This document shows, piece by piece, positions 33,044 through 42,262 of a stretch of DNA of 45,860 nt. A model generated the notes under the pieces. The model saw only the letters and a program-made list of their open reading frames with translations. It was not told the DNA's origin and ran no database searches. How positions within the stretch are numbered: the stretch's first letter is position 1; each line of letters starts with the position of its first letter. Both the position numbers and the translations under genes were made by a program. The stretch covers positions 1 to 45,860 of the forward strand of contig JAGGAB010000044.1 in assembly GCA_017889705.1 (NCBI GenBank), in the 5' to 3' direction. Origin of the DNA: Bacillota bacterium. GTDB lineage: Bacteria > Bacillota > Negativicutes > Sporomusales > Sporomusaceae.

Positions 33044-34798
33044 CTATCTTGCGTTAATTTCTCCCTGATACACAATACCGCGGGAAGCATCAACGGTAAC
33101 AGTGGTGCCATCCTGCAGACGCTCAGTTGCGCCTTCTACACCGACAAGCACCGGCATACCGAAGCTTACTCCAACAATAGCAGCATGTGATGTCAAGCCG
33201 CCTTCTTCGGCAATAATGGCAGCAGCCTTAGCCGCATAAGGAGCAAGATCTTCATCAATGCTGTTAACCACCAGAATATCACCAGACTTAAATTTAGTGG
33301 TAACTTCTTTCAGCGAAGTTGCCACTACAACTTGGCCGGTAACCGCCCGTTGTCCAATCCCGGTACCACGCAGCAAAATATTGCCGACAATATGTACCCG
33401 AATCATGTTTGTAGTGCCAGATAAACCGGCAGGTACCCCGGCGGTAACCACAACTAAATCACCGTCTTTTACAACCCCTTCTTTTAGCGAGGTTGTAACT
33501 GCACTCTGCACCATTTCATCTGTATTGTTGAAGCTAGGTCCCAAAATAGGATATACGCCCCACATCAGCAGCATCCGACGTACTGTTTTCTCACAGGGTG
33601 TAACAGCCACGATAGTAGACTGAGGACGATATTTTGACACCATCCTGGCAGTGTAGCCAGATTGGGTAGAAGTTACAATCGCCGCTGCTCCCAGTTCATG
33701 CGATATCTGTGCAGTAGCATGACTGATTGCATCAGTGGTAGTTCGCTGCAACTGGATGCCTTTTCCCACTAAAATATCACTATGCTGCAAGGAGGTCTCT
33801 GTCCGTACCGCAATACGGGCCATAGTTTGGACGGCTTCCAGCGGATATTGGCCTGATGCCGTTTCACCACTAAGCATAATAGCATCTGAGCCATCAAAAA
33901 TAGCATTGGCTATATCACTGGCTTCTGCTCTTGTAGGCCGTGGATTAGTTACCATGGACTCCAGCATTTGCGTTGCTGTAATAACAGGTTTGCCGGCCTT
34001 GTTGCATTTTTGTATCAGCATTTTCTGAACCAGAGGCACTTCCTCGGCAGGAATCTCTACGCCAAGATCACCCCTGGCCACCATCAGACCGTCTGCTACC
34101 TTAATAATTTCGTCAATATTATTGACGCCCTCGGCATTTTCAATCTTCGGAATAATATCCATAGAATAATTGCCAACTTCAAGTATCTTGCGAATTGCCA
34201 GCACGTCGGCAGCCCGTTGAATAAAAGATGCCGCAATAAAATCCATTTTACTGGCTATCCCGAACTGAATATCAGCCACATCTTGTTCAGATAGCGGTGG
34301 TAAATCTACCGCCACTCCTGGCGCGGCAACACGCTTGCGATCACCGATCTGACCGCTGTTATTTACGGTAGTAATAATATCGTCGCCATCTACTGCATCT
34401 ACATGCAGGCTTACCAGACCGTCAGATATAAGGATAGTGTTCCCTGGTGCAACCTCCTGCGGCAAATGTTTATGATTAACAGAAGCAATTTCCTTCGTGC
34501 CCTGTACGTCACGACCTGTTAATATAAATTTCTGGCCTTTTTCCAGGAAAACTTTGCCTTCAGCGAATAATCCCAGACGCATTTCCGGCCCTTTAGTATC
34601 AAGCATCAAGGCAATTGGTTTTTTTACATTGTTTGCAGCTTCTCGAACTCTGGCAATTCTTTTGGCATGCTCTTCATGCGAACCATGAGAAAAATTAAAC
34701 CGTGCTACATTCATGCCGGCTTCCATCATGGATTCCAAAACACCCGGTTTATCGGTACTAGGACCTACGGTACAAACAATCTTAGTTTTTTTAAGCAA
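33044..34798 (-). CDS. pyk: pyruvate kinase with C-terminal PEP-utiliser domain
   Basis: 584 residues, TTG start with GGAGGAG six bases upstream. The catalytic barrel (about 1-345) begins KKTKIVCTVGPSTDKP and contains the MLDTKGPEMR and VARGDLGVEI motifs, with the B domain inserted near 70-168. An allosteric C domain (about 350-470) follows, then a ~100-residue PEP-utiliser mobile domain with TSHAAIVG, the phospho-His type motif, as in Bacillus-type Pyk. It transfers phosphate from PEP to ADP in the last step of glycolysis. It lies between DUF2007 (26 bases upstream) and a membrane-anchored protein. Confidence 0.96.
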   Translation of the reverse strand: MLKKTKIVCTVGPSTDKPGVLESMMEAGMNVARFNFSHGSHEEHAKRIARVREAANNVKKPIALMLDTKGPEMRLGLFAEGKVFLEKGQKFILTGRDVQGTKEIASVNHKHLPQEVAPGNTILISDGLVSLHVDAVDGDDIITTVNNSGQIGDRKRVAAPGVAVDLPPLSEQDVADIQFGIASKMDFIAASFIQRAADVLAIRKILEVGNYSMDIIPKIENAEGVNNIDEIIKVADGLMVARGDLGVEIPAEEVPLVQKMLIQKCNKAGKPVITATQMLESMVTNPRPTRAEASDIANAIFDGSDAIMLSGETASGQYPLEAVQTMARIAVRTETSLQHSDILVGKGIQLQRTTTDAISHATAQISHELGAAAIVTSTQSGYTARMVSKYRPQSTIVAVTPCEKTVRRMLLMWGVYPILGPSFNNTDEMVQSAVTTSLKEGVVKDGDLVVVTAGVPAGLSGTTNMIRVHIVGNILLRGTGIGQRAVTGQVVVATSLKEVTTKFKSGDILVVNSIDEDLAPYAAKAAAIIAEEGGLTSHAAIVGVSFGMPVLVGVEGATERLQDGTTVTVDASRGIVYQGEINAR

Positions 34799-34824
34799 GT
34801 TAACTCCTCCTCAAAATGCTTTCA

Positions 34825-35025
34825 TTAGCGTATTGCGTGCTGGCATAAAACAGCATGTGCTTCATCGGCTTCTGACTCTAAAACCAAAATTTCATACAAG
34901 CCATCGCCTGTGGCTGAAACAAGTCCAGCCGGACGTATATTGGCAAGCACTCCTTCATTACAGAGCACATTTTTAAACATTTCGGCCTGCGCCCGATTAG
35001 AAGCTATGTAAACCACGGTCCACAT
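34825..35025 (-). CDS. DUF2007-like small protein
   Basis: 66 residues. The pattern TVVYIASNRAQAEMFKNVLCNEGVLANIRP and a closing VLESEADEAHAVL match the DUF2007 putative signal-transducing family, a ferredoxin-like fold of unknown ligand. GGGAGG precedes the ATG by six bases. It leads the pyruvate kinase operon and could tune it, though this is inference from position only. Confidence 0.75.
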   Translation of the reverse strand: MWTVVYIASNRAQAEMFKNVLCNEGVLANIRPAGLVSATGDGLYEILVLESEADEAHAVLCQHAIR

Positions 35026-35273
35026 ATAAATCCTCCCACTAGCTTCCTACAAAAATAATCTACAGATGACAAAACAAGTAAAATTTTTCTTCGATCATTA
35101 AGTCTTGTTCTCCAAAAACTATATGTATTCCTGCAAAAAAAATGGTTTTTCCAAACTATGGCACAATCTCTTACTTCCTTGCAAAAGCTCGTCTAGGTAT
35201 ATTCACCTATTCTTCTGATTTTTCCTTTTTTCTGCCGGGCATATAAAAAATAATTATCAAAAATTTGCTAAAC
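35026..35273. other. AT-rich intergenic region
   Basis: Presumed promoter region of the DUF2007-pyk operon and 3' end of the amidohydrolase gene. AT-rich, with no clear terminator hairpin and no recognised promoter or gene. Confidence 0.4.
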
Positions 35274-36446
35274 TTAGTTCTGCAATAATTTTAAGGCAGC
35301 TTCTGCCATAACCTCAACGCCATAACTTAATGCATTTTCATCCATATCAAATTTAGGATGATGATGGGGATAAATAATACCTTTGTCTTTATTGCCAACA
35401 CCGATAAACATAAAGCAGCCTGGCACCTGTTGCTGATAATAAGAAAAATCTTCTCCCACCATCGACGGCTTCAACTCAATAACCGCCTCTTTACCTAATA
35501 TAGCTTCTCCAGCCTGCGCAACAATTTTGGCGATATCAGGATTATTAATAACAGGCGGAAAGCCATAATAGATTTCCAGTTTATTTGCAGCACCGGCAGC
35601 AGCACAAATTCCATCACAGATTCGCTGAACAGCGGCAAAGATGGTTTCACGTGTGGCTTGCGAAAATGTTCGTACTGTTCCCTTCAAAACAGCCGAATCA
35701 GGGATAACATTAAAAATATCCCCGGCTTTGAACATTCCCAGCGACAATACGGCTAACTCATTGGCATCGACATTATTGCCGGTAACAGTTTTCAGCGCCA
35801 ATACAATTTGCGCACCAACATACAAAGGATCTACTGTCTGGTGAGGCATAGAGCCATGACCGCCGAACCCTTTGATAGTAATGGTAAACTCGTCAGGCGA
35901 TGCCATCATCGGCCCATAGGTCAGTCCCATAGTCCCTACTGTCAGTGGCTGCCACAAATGTGCCCCAATTACGGCATCTACCCCCACTAGCGCGCCATCA
36001 GCAATCATTGCCAGGGCACCACCCGGATATCGTTCTTCACTGGGCTGAAACAGCAGCCTGACTGTTCCGGCTAAATCTGCCCGGATTGCAGTAAAGACTT
36101 TGCCAATTCCCAAAAGCATGGCAGTATGCCCGTCGTGTCCGCAGGCATGGCAGCACCCAGCATTTTGCGAACGATATGGCTGCTCCACCTCATCATTTAT
36201 CGGCAGCGCATCCATATCGGCACGAATAGCAATGGTTTTCCCCGGCTTATCACCTTTAATGTCAACAATAACGCCAGTACTGGCTACAATGCGCGGAACT
36301 AACCCCATACCTTCAAGTTCTGTTATAATTTTTTTCTGAGTTTCATATTCTTGTCCACCAATTTCCGGAAAGGTGCGAAAATGCCGCCGCAAACCTATGA
36401 CATACTCATGTTGCTTTTTTACCAGCTCGTGAATGCTTCTATTCAT
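35274..36446 (-). CDS. M20D amidohydrolase (hippurate/N-acyl-amino acid hydrolase type)
   Basis: 390 residues. M20D features: HFRTFPEIGGQEYET near the N-terminus and CCHACGHDGHTAMLLG (98-113), in which Cys102 and His104 bind metal. EERYPGG further on carries the catalytic and bridging Glu. The lid domain (about 185-295) starts FTITIKGFGGHGSMPH. These cytosolic enzymes hydrolyse N-acyl amino acids, aminobenzoyl-glutamate or indole-amino acid conjugates. The exact substrate cannot be told. AAAGGAC precedes the ATG. Confidence 0.9.
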   Translation of the reverse strand: MNRSIHELVKKQHEYVIGLRRHFRTFPEIGGQEYETQKKIITELEGMGLVPRIVASTGVIVDIKGDKPGKTIAIRADMDALPINDEVEQPYRSQNAGCCHACGHDGHTAMLLGIGKVFTAIRADLAGTVRLLFQPSEERYPGGALAMIADGALVGVDAVIGAHLWQPLTVGTMGLTYGPMMASPDEFTITIKGFGGHGSMPHQTVDPLYVGAQIVLALKTVTGNNVDANELAVLSLGMFKAGDIFNVIPDSAVLKGTVRTFSQATRETIFAAVQRICDGICAAAGAANKLEIYYGFPPVINNPDIAKIVAQAGEAILGKEAVIELKPSMVGEDFSYYQQQVPGCFMFIGVGNKDKGIIYPHHHPKFDMDENALSYGVEVMAEAALKLLQN

Positions 36447-36548
36447 ATATATTGTCCTTTTCTTTCTTACTATGTACTCAGCCTATATTTCCCTTTATAC
36501 AATCTTCCCTAAAATTCCTTCTTATTGATTACAATATTATAGGAAATA

Positions 36549-36590
36549 AAGACCTTCCCCAGTGCAAAACCGAGGTCGGCCTTTAATAAA
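36549..36590 (-). terminator. terminator after the small secreted protein gene
   Basis: An imperfect hairpin (AAAGRCC arms, 36549-36585) after the stop codon, followed by a T-rich stretch on the minus strand. Confidence 0.55.
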
Positions 36591-36595
36591 ATCCA

Positions 36596-36787
36596 TTACC
36601 AATGATAATACATTCGGTTTCCATTGTACGTAATATAACCGTGGCGAAGCTTTTCTACTCTTTTATCATCAGCTTTCAGGGGAGCCAGATCGGTATCTGA
36701 CGCATGACTTTTTTCTGCGCCAGCCGGCGTTGCCGCCAGGATTAAGACGCTTAGGGAAAGCAGGGAAATAAACAGTTTGGGTTTCAT
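36596..36787 (-). CDS. small secreted protein, 63 residues
   Basis: A signal peptide (MKPKLFISLLSLSVLILAATPAGA, cleavage after GAGA-type site near residue 24) leads to a ~39-residue mature peptide ending YITYNGNRMYYHW. It is charged with a Tyr-rich end and no Cys. AAAGGCTGG precedes the ATG. No family recognised. Monocistronic, with its own terminator. Confidence 0.6.
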   Translation of the reverse strand: MKPKLFISLLSLSVLILAATPAGAEKSHASDTDLAPLKADDKRVEKLRHGYITYNGNRMYYHW

Positions 36788-36866
36788 ATCTACCAGCCTT
36801 TCTTACTGCTTCAGGTAGTATTCGCGTCCCAATTGTCAGTTCCTGCAGCTATACTGCTGCTTTCCT

Positions 36867-38222
36867 TTAAGTATTATTTCCCAGCAGTTTTGGCGATAAT
36901 CGCCGTAGCTCCAGCCATAAATAAGTTCCGGTAAGCAGCGCCGAAATACTATCTGCTGCCGGCAGCGCCAGCCAGATTCCCTCCAGCCCCCAAAAACGTG
37001 GCAACATAATAAGCGCCGGAATCAAAATAATTACCTGTCGTGACATACTCAAGAAAATAGCATGGCCGGCCTTGCCTGCAGCCTGGAAAAAACTAGCCCC
37101 TATAATTTGAAAACCGATTATCGGCAATAAGGCAAGTGATATTTTAAGCCCGCTTGCACCTAAAGCAACGAGCTCCGGATTGTCATTAAACAACCGGACA
37201 ATCTGCGCGGGAAAGAGCTGTACAACCGCAAAACCAAGTACTGATACCAGCGTAGCCGCATAAATACCAAGTTTCATAACCTCAGTTACACGCTCATATT
37301 TTTTGGCACCATAATTGTACCCCAGAATTGGCTGGACACCCTGGCTGATACCAAATATAGGCATCAGAATCAACATTCCCACCCGGTTAATAATCCCGAA
37401 TGCCGCTACTGCCACTTGTCCACCATACATGAGTAGACTGTAGTTAGATAAGATAGTTACCACACTGGCGGCAATTTGCATTAAAAACGGTGATAAACCA
37501 ATTTTACAAATATCTATTATAATACTTTTGTCTAATCGCATATTCGCAAAACGCAGTTTAAGAACACCTTGATCGCCGGCTAAATAACGCAATACCCAGC
37601 CAGCAGCAACCGCTTGTGCAACCACTGTTGCCAGTGCCGACCCTGCTATTCCCAGTTTAAATACCAAAATAAACAGCGGATTCAAAATAATATTTAACAA
37701 CGAAGCAATTAGCATGGTTGCCATTGCTATCTTAGGATTGCCTTCCGCCCTAATAATATTATTGAGGCCAAAGCCAATATGCATGAAAATACTGCCTAAC
37801 ACAATAATACGGGTAAACTCACGCGCATATGGCAGTACCTGGGCATCCGCCCCCAATAATACTAATATCTGATCCAAATAAATAAGGGCGACAATTGTTG
37901 TTGAAATAACGGCCACCACCATCAGACTAAAGGCATTTCCCAAAATAGCCTCAGCTTCATTATGCTTTTGCTCTCCTAACCTGATCGATACCAGCGTCGA
38001 AGCACCAATACCAATCAGCATGCCAATTGCCATCAAAATAATCATGATAGGAAATGCTATGGTTACAGCAGTAAGGGCAATATCTCCAACCCAATTGCCA
38101 ACAAATATACTATCAACAACATTATATAATGCATTCACAACCATCCCGATTATGGCCGGCAAGGAAAACTCCCACAACAGCTTGCTTACTTCTTTTTGTC
38201 CTAAGGCCTCGGCTTGATCCAT
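36867..38222 (-). CDS. MATE-family multidrug/sodium exporter
   Basis: 451 residues from the ATG at 38222, which has GGAGG five bases upstream; a longer frame to 38312 is less likely. Twelve transmembrane helices in two MatE halves. The motif NALYNVVDSIFVGNW near the N-terminus and GISQGVQPILGYNYGAKKY in the second half are typical. It exports cationic or toxic compounds across the cytoplasmic membrane by Na+ or H+ antiport. A structured region (38343-38424) lies upstream. Confidence 0.93.
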   Translation of the reverse strand: MDQAEALGQKEVSKLLWEFSLPAIIGMVVNALYNVVDSIFVGNWVGDIALTAVTIAFPIMIILMAIGMLIGIGASTLVSIRLGEQKHNEAEAILGNAFSLMVVAVISTTIVALIYLDQILVLLGADAQVLPYAREFTRIIVLGSIFMHIGFGLNNIIRAEGNPKIAMATMLIASLLNIILNPLFILVFKLGIAGSALATVVAQAVAAGWVLRYLAGDQGVLKLRFANMRLDKSIIIDICKIGLSPFLMQIAASVVTILSNYSLLMYGGQVAVAAFGIINRVGMLILMPIFGISQGVQPILGYNYGAKKYERVTEVMKLGIYAATLVSVLGFAVVQLFPAQIVRLFNDNPELVALGASGLKISLALLPIIGFQIIGASFFQAAGKAGHAIFLSMSRQVIILIPALIMLPRFWGLEGIWLALPAADSISALLTGTYLWLELRRLSPKLLGNNT

Positions 38223-38342
38223 ATATTCCTCCGAAAAACAAAATTTGTATATATTATTATATAATAGTGCTCTGATTGCCATATAGCAATATCTTTCGTA
38301 ATCGATTGGCATTATATTTAGCTAAATTATTACCAACATAAT

Positions 38343-38424
38343 AGCGAGATGCTGCGTGACATTTTGACCATAACACGGCGTTATCCGCATAATCTAGTCA
38401 AAAAAGATCACGAAACATCTCGCT
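38343..38424. other. long imperfect hairpin upstream of the MATE gene
   Basis: Outer arms AGCGAGATG (38343-38351) and CATCTCGCT (38416-38424), with further nested pairings read on the minus strand: CGTGA / TCACG, TTTTGAC / GTCAAAA and ATAAC / GTTAT. The stem is interrupted by small loops. No T-tract follows on either strand, so it is not a plain terminator. It could be a leader element for the MATE gene, 120 bases away, or a dispersed palindromic repeat. Confidence 0.55.
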
Positions 38425-38489
38425 TTTCACATCTGTTATTAAAATTTTCGCACTGTATAAGAGGTTAATAACTATGCAGAAATTCTCTA

Positions 38490-39455
38490 CTAGCGATAAT
38501 TGACTTCAGCATTTACACAAGTTACCAAAGGTTTACCGGCCAGACCAAGCAAAATGTTTTCAGCTGCAAGCAGCGCCATTTTATTGCGTGTTTCCATGGT
38601 TGCACTGCCAATATGCGGCGTAATAAGCAGGTTAGGCAGCTTTAAGAGCGGATGATCTGCTGGTATCGGTTCAGGATCGGTAACATCAAGCGCAGCATAG
38701 GCAATCTGCTTGGTAGACAGTGCCGCATATAGAGCCTGGGTATCAACAACCGGGCCACGAGATGCATTAATTAAATACGCAGTGGATTTCATTTGCGCAA
38801 ATTCCTTAGCACCAAATCTCCCCCGGCTTTCCTCAGTCAGAGGTGTCAACACAACAATAAAATCAGCCTCTGCCAGCAGTTGATCAAAGGTGCGGTATTC
38901 GGCTTTGAGCAACTCCTCGTCAGGACGCGGATTACGGTTATTATAGATAACTTTCATCCCGCTGGCCTGTGCTCTTTTGGCAACAGCAGTCCCAATAGCC
39001 CCCATGCCTACAATGCCTACTGTTTTATTATACAAGTCGACCCCAAATGGCAATGGCAGGCCTTGATGCCACTTGCCGGCGCGTACCCAGTCCCAGCCTT
39101 CATGAATACGCCGGGCAGAGGTTAACAGTAGTCCAAAAGTCAAATCTGCCGTGGCCTCAACAAGCACACCCGGAGTATTACCAAAAGGAATCTTGTGTCT
39201 GGTGCAGGCTGCAATATCAATGTTATCATAACCAACTGCCGGCTGGGCAATGACTCTTAAGTTTGGTGCACCGGCTAACAGCGCTTCATTTATTTGAATC
39301 TTACTGGCAACAAACAGCCCTTCCGCCGCCTGCAGTCTTTTAGCTGTCTCGTCCGGCTCATTATTGTTCCAGCGGTAAATCTCGCACTGCTCTTCAAGAG
39401 CGGATAAGGCTGAAGGTAAAACAGCTCCTGTAACTACAACTTTATATTTGCTCAT
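38490..39455 (-). CDS. D-isomer-specific 2-hydroxyacid dehydrogenase (glyoxylate/hydroxypyruvate reductase type)
   Basis: 321 residues from the ATG at 39455, with GGGGTGGTGG upstream. A complete family member: NAD motif GIVGMGAIG, catalytic Arg in INASRGPVVD, Glu in DVTDPEPIP and His in LITPHIGSAT. The pattern is closest to glyoxylate/glycerate reductases of the GyaR type. Cytosolic, NAD(P)H-dependent reduction of 2-oxoacids. It is distinct from the partial family member at the left end. Confidence 0.9.
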   Translation of the reverse strand: MSKYKVVVTGAVLPSALSALEEQCEIYRWNNNEPDETAKRLQAAEGLFVASKIQINEALLAGAPNLRVIAQPAVGYDNIDIAACTRHKIPFGNTPGVLVEATADLTFGLLLTSARRIHEGWDWVRAGKWHQGLPLPFGVDLYNKTVGIVGMGAIGTAVAKRAQASGMKVIYNNRNPRPDEELLKAEYRTFDQLLAEADFIVVLTPLTEESRGRFGAKEFAQMKSTAYLINASRGPVVDTQALYAALSTKQIAYAALDVTDPEPIPADHPLLKLPNLLITPHIGSATMETRNKMALLAAENILLGLAGKPLVTCVNAEVNYR

Positions 39456-39565
39456 ATAAACCACCACCCCAAGTTATAAAAAATATTATATATACTATTT
39501 TAATTCGCGTCTGTTCCTATTCCACCTTCTCCCAAAGTTTAGATCTTTTTGCTACTTTATCCGAT

Positions 39566-39677
39566 GACTAAGCCGTTCTAATACTCCCATCCGCTGTAGC
39601 GGGAGTAAAGAACGGCTAAGTCCCTGGATAATTCGACTAAGATTCATTAGGGGTTAAAACCCCATCTGAATCAAGTC
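39566..39677. repeat. tandem pair of hairpins sharing the same closing stem
   Basis: Hairpin A spans 39566-39622: arms GACTAAGCCGTTCT / AGAACGGCTAAGTC with an inner ACTCCC / GGGAGT stem. Hairpin B spans 39635-39677: arms GACTAAGATTCA / TGAATCAAGTC with a GGGG / CCCC top. Both are closed by the same GACT/AGTC ends, as in REP doublets. B starts five bases after the pheA stop. Neither is followed by a T-tract, so they are not ordinary terminators. Confidence 0.62.
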
Positions 39678-39681
39678 TCAT

Positions 39682-40521
39682 TTATTTAGTAATCTGAAAG
39701 CTTGGATAGGAACCGAAATTTTTGAACCACAAGCTTTTTTCTTTAACGGCATTAACTGCATCCGCAATATTGGGTTCTGTTATGCTGCCTTCTATATCAA
39801 GAAAAAAGATATACATACCAAGACCAGTCCGGGCAGGACGGGACTCAATCCGCGTCAAATTTACCGATCTTTGTGCCAGTTCCCCCAGCAAATAGTACAG
39901 ACTGCCCGGCTGCGCGCCGTTAATTTGGCATACCAGAGTGGTTTTACATTTACCAGTCGCATCAGTAAGTGGCTGCCGCTCTAATCCAATAAACCGTGTT
40001 GAATTAGTAGCATTATCCTGAATACCGGCGGCAATTACCGTTAGCCCATAATGTTCAGCGGCTTTCAAGCTGCCTACAGCAGCCAGTCTTCCCTCACCAT
40101 CTGCCACCTTCCTGGCTGCCGCTGCAGTACTTTCAACCGGAATTAATTTAGCCTGCGGATATAGTTTGCCCAAGGTTTTCCTACATTGCGCCAGTGCCTG
40201 GGGATGAGAAACAATGGCGTCAACATCACTGCTGCCTTTGTTCGCCAGCAAATTGTGCCTGACCGGCAAAATAATCTCTTTAGTAATATAAAGATTAACG
40301 TCATGGGCAATGGTATCTAAAGTAACATTCACCGAACCCTCCAGCGAGTTCTCCACCGGCACAATGCTTTCATCAACCTCGCCGCCAGCAACAGCCCTGA
40401 TGGCTTCATCAATAGTGCTGAATGGTTTTAAAGACACATCAGGTTGATCACCATAGATGCTCAAAACGGTTTCTTCGCAATAAGTGCCGTGCGGGCCAAG
40501 ATACGCTACTGTCCTTGCCAT
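39682..40521 (-). CDS. pheA: prephenate dehydratase with ACT domain
   Basis: 279 residues from the ATG at 40521, with GGAGGG six bases upstream. The prephenate dehydratase domain (about 1-185) begins TVAYLGPHGTYCEE and holds the family's NSTRFIGL Thr-Arg-Phe motif; the C-terminal ACT domain (about 195-272) has ESRPARTGLGMY, which binds phenylalanine for feedback inhibition. It makes phenylpyruvate for phenylalanine synthesis. A Phe T-box precedes it. Confidence 0.95.
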   Translation of the reverse strand: MARTVAYLGPHGTYCEETVLSIYGDQPDVSLKPFSTIDEAIRAVAGGEVDESIVPVENSLEGSVNVTLDTIAHDVNLYITKEIILPVRHNLLANKGSSDVDAIVSHPQALAQCRKTLGKLYPQAKLIPVESTAAAARKVADGEGRLAAVGSLKAAEHYGLTVIAAGIQDNATNSTRFIGLERQPLTDATGKCKTTLVCQINGAQPGSLYYLLGELAQRSVNLTRIESRPARTGLGMYIFFLDIEGSITEPNIADAVNAVKEKSLWFKNFGSYPSFQITK

Positions 40522-40540
40522 AATCATCCCTCCAGTAAAA

Positions 40541-40840
40541 AATAAAAACTCCCGTCCTAAAAAAGGACGAGAGCTAATCTCGCGGTACCACCTTTGTTAT
40601 CCACCTCGCGGTGAATCCCCTCATAAAGTACAGGCCTAACACCGATACTTCCCTTCGCATGTAACGGTGAAGGTCTCCGGCTCCGCCTACCATCTGCTTT
40701 TCATTAGACCAGATTTCAGCAAGCAACTCCAAGGCGAACTTCGGTAAACCAATTCCTGCCGGTTTTCAGCGCCCCCGGCTCTCTGTCAAGGAATCAACCT
40801 ACTTACTTTTCCTCTTCATAGTCTTTAGTTCTATTTTTTC
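40541..40840 (-). promoter_or_regulatory. T-box riboswitch (phenylalanine specifier) controlling pheA
   Basis: The T-box sequence GGTGGTACCGCG (minus strand, 40581-40592) is preceded by Stem I. Near the 3' side of Stem I the specifier loop reads GAAG-TTC-GCC, giving TTC (40736-40738) and hence tRNA-Phe. The leader ends in the terminator at 40549-40573. Uncharged tRNA-Phe would pair with specifier and T-box bulge and allow read-through into pheA. Confidence 0.92.
40542..40573 (-). terminator. T-box terminator before pheA
   Basis: A 10-bp stem with one G-T pair (40549-40558 with 40564-40573) followed on the minus strand by TTTTTATTTTTT. It overlaps the T-box leader and is formed when tRNA-Phe is charged. 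Confidence 0.88.
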
Positions 40841-40842
40841 CT

Positions 40843-40871
40843 ACTATAGCATGCAATTGATATTTATTCAA
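40843..40871 (-). promoter_or_regulatory. sigma-70/A promoter of the pheA T-box leader
   Basis: On the minus strand TTGAAT, 17 bases, TATAGT. The predicted start falls at the beginning of the T-box leader. Confidence 0.75.
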
Positions 40872-40933
40872 GTAGCCGCAGGTTTTGTTTTGATCAAAGA
40901 ATTCTTTAACCAAGTTTTCATATGGCTTAGGGT

Positions 40934-41782
40934 TTATTCGTTCAGTTCATATAAATCCCGGGCAGCTTCTGTAAGCTGACTTGCGACTTGTGCTAGCATT
41001 TGACTAGCCTGGGCCATCTCCTGAATAGCGCTAGACTGACCATTCATATTTTGGTCAATGTTATTAATCATTTGGGTGAGAGTATTAATTGAGCTGTACA
41101 TATGGTTTAATGAATAAGAAATACGTTGCACCGAATCCGCACTGGCGGCAGCTAATTTTCGCACTTCTTCTGCCACTACGCTAAATCCTCTCCCCATCTC
41201 TCCCGCACGAGCAGCTTCAATAGCGGCATTTAAGCCAAGAAGATTAGTCTGTCCTGCTACTGTTTTGATGAAAGAAACGATTTCCTCTGTCTGGCGGGCA
41301 GATTCAGAAAGATTTTTACCAAGGATATCTAACTCGTTGGTTGTTCGTGTTACTTCCGCAGAACGACTGGCAAGCTCCTGCAATCCTGCAGTAAGTTCTT
41401 CAGACGAAGACGCTACCTCACTCGATATGCTATTCATTCGCTCCATTGCTTCAATGCTTTGGGTGATGGTAACACTGCCTACAACCTTACCCTCATCTTT
41501 GAGTGGATAAGCACTTGCGATATAAGCCATACCGTATGCCGACTTTTCCTTGGGAATAATACGTGAAACAGTTTTACCTGTGTCTAAACATTGTTTAGTT
41601 GCACCCGAGTTCACAGAATCACCAATCTTCGTACCTAAATTCAGTGTTTCTGCCGGAACATAGCATATATACTTACCATCTTTGGCTACGGTAATACCAA
41701 TATCTCCCGGTATGATGTCATTAAAGTAAGGGGCCATTTTACAAAACATTTCGATCATTTCGCTGCCTGTAAGCTCCGTCAT
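40934..41782 (-). CDS. soluble methyl-accepting chemotaxis protein
   Basis: 282 residues with no membrane segment. An N-terminal sensor of about 115 residues (begins [22 protein letters not shown]) is followed by a short signalling coiled coil. The hairpin tip [35 protein letters not shown] that contacts CheA and CheW is intact. The construction, a small PAS-like sensor and a short MCP tail, is of the cytoplasmic chemoreceptor type. GGAGG precedes the ATG. No other chemotaxis genes nearby. Confidence 0.92.
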   Translation of the reverse strand: MTELTGSEMIEMFCKMAPYFNDIIPGDIGITVAKDGKYICYVPAETLNLGTKIGDSVNSGATKQCLDTGKTVSRIIPKEKSAYGMAYIASAYPLKDEGKVVGSVTITQSIEAMERMNSISSEVASSSEELTAGLQELASRSAEVTRTTNELDILGKNLSESARQTEEIVSFIKTVAGQTNLLGLNAAIEAARAGEMGRGFSVVAEEVRKLAAASADSVQRISYSLNHMYSSINTLTQMINNIDQNMNGQSSAIQEMAQASQMLAQVASQLTEAARDLYELNE

Positions 41783-41966
41783 AGATATATCTCCTCCTAG
41801 AAGCGCTAGTTATCTAAGATTATTTTCGACAATAATTTCATTTTTCCTTTAAAAAATCATCAACGATAGCACCATGATCAATGATTGCCCTTTTCAGTTC
41901 TGGTGTAAGAATCACCACCAAGTCTTACATGTACTTTTTTACGCTGTCTACCTAAAGAGGATACTA
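41783..41966. other. intergenic region, possible IS remnant
   Basis: Sequence just past the transposase fragment's stop (toward lower coordinates), including GGGACGGGGTCTTACTTTTG on the minus strand at about 41972-41991, which could be part of an IS end. No complete inverted repeat partner was found. No gene seen. Confidence 0.35.
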
Positions 41967-42262
41967 CTACAATGACAAAAGTAAGACCCCGTCCCTTAGC
42001 ATTCTATTTGTTTGTATTGACATGCTTTTTAGACCATACCCTCGGGCACGATCTAATCCATGGAAATGCTTCATTTCCCCGTTTTTCCACTCATGACTGG
42101 CTCGTTTTTTGTACTTGAGCTTAAACTGAGTAGTCTTAGTAAATTGACTATGTTCATAATATTGAGCACTATGTACACTGACGCCCAGTACTTTTTTCTT
42201 TACATTCTTGCCGGCACATTCAAGCAGTTTGGGACACTGAACACATTGCGATTTAACAAAAT
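41967..42262 (-). mobile_element. IS1182-family transposase C-terminal fragment
   Basis: About 95 residues of a DDE transposase C-terminus: a Cys cluster CVQCPKLLEC, then KYKKRASHEWKNGEMKHFHG and ARGYGLKSMSIQTN, where the family has its catalytic Glu region (here the residue order is HEWKNGEMKH). The N-terminal ~350 residues and both IS ends are missing, so it is dead. It is joined in frame to the tail of a decayed response-regulator gene. Codon and order match IS1182 rather than IS3 or IS256. Confidence 0.75.

Noticed and set aside
41967..42262. Active insertion sequence
   Set aside because: Only the C-terminal ~95 residues remain, both ends are missing and the fragment is fused to another gene.
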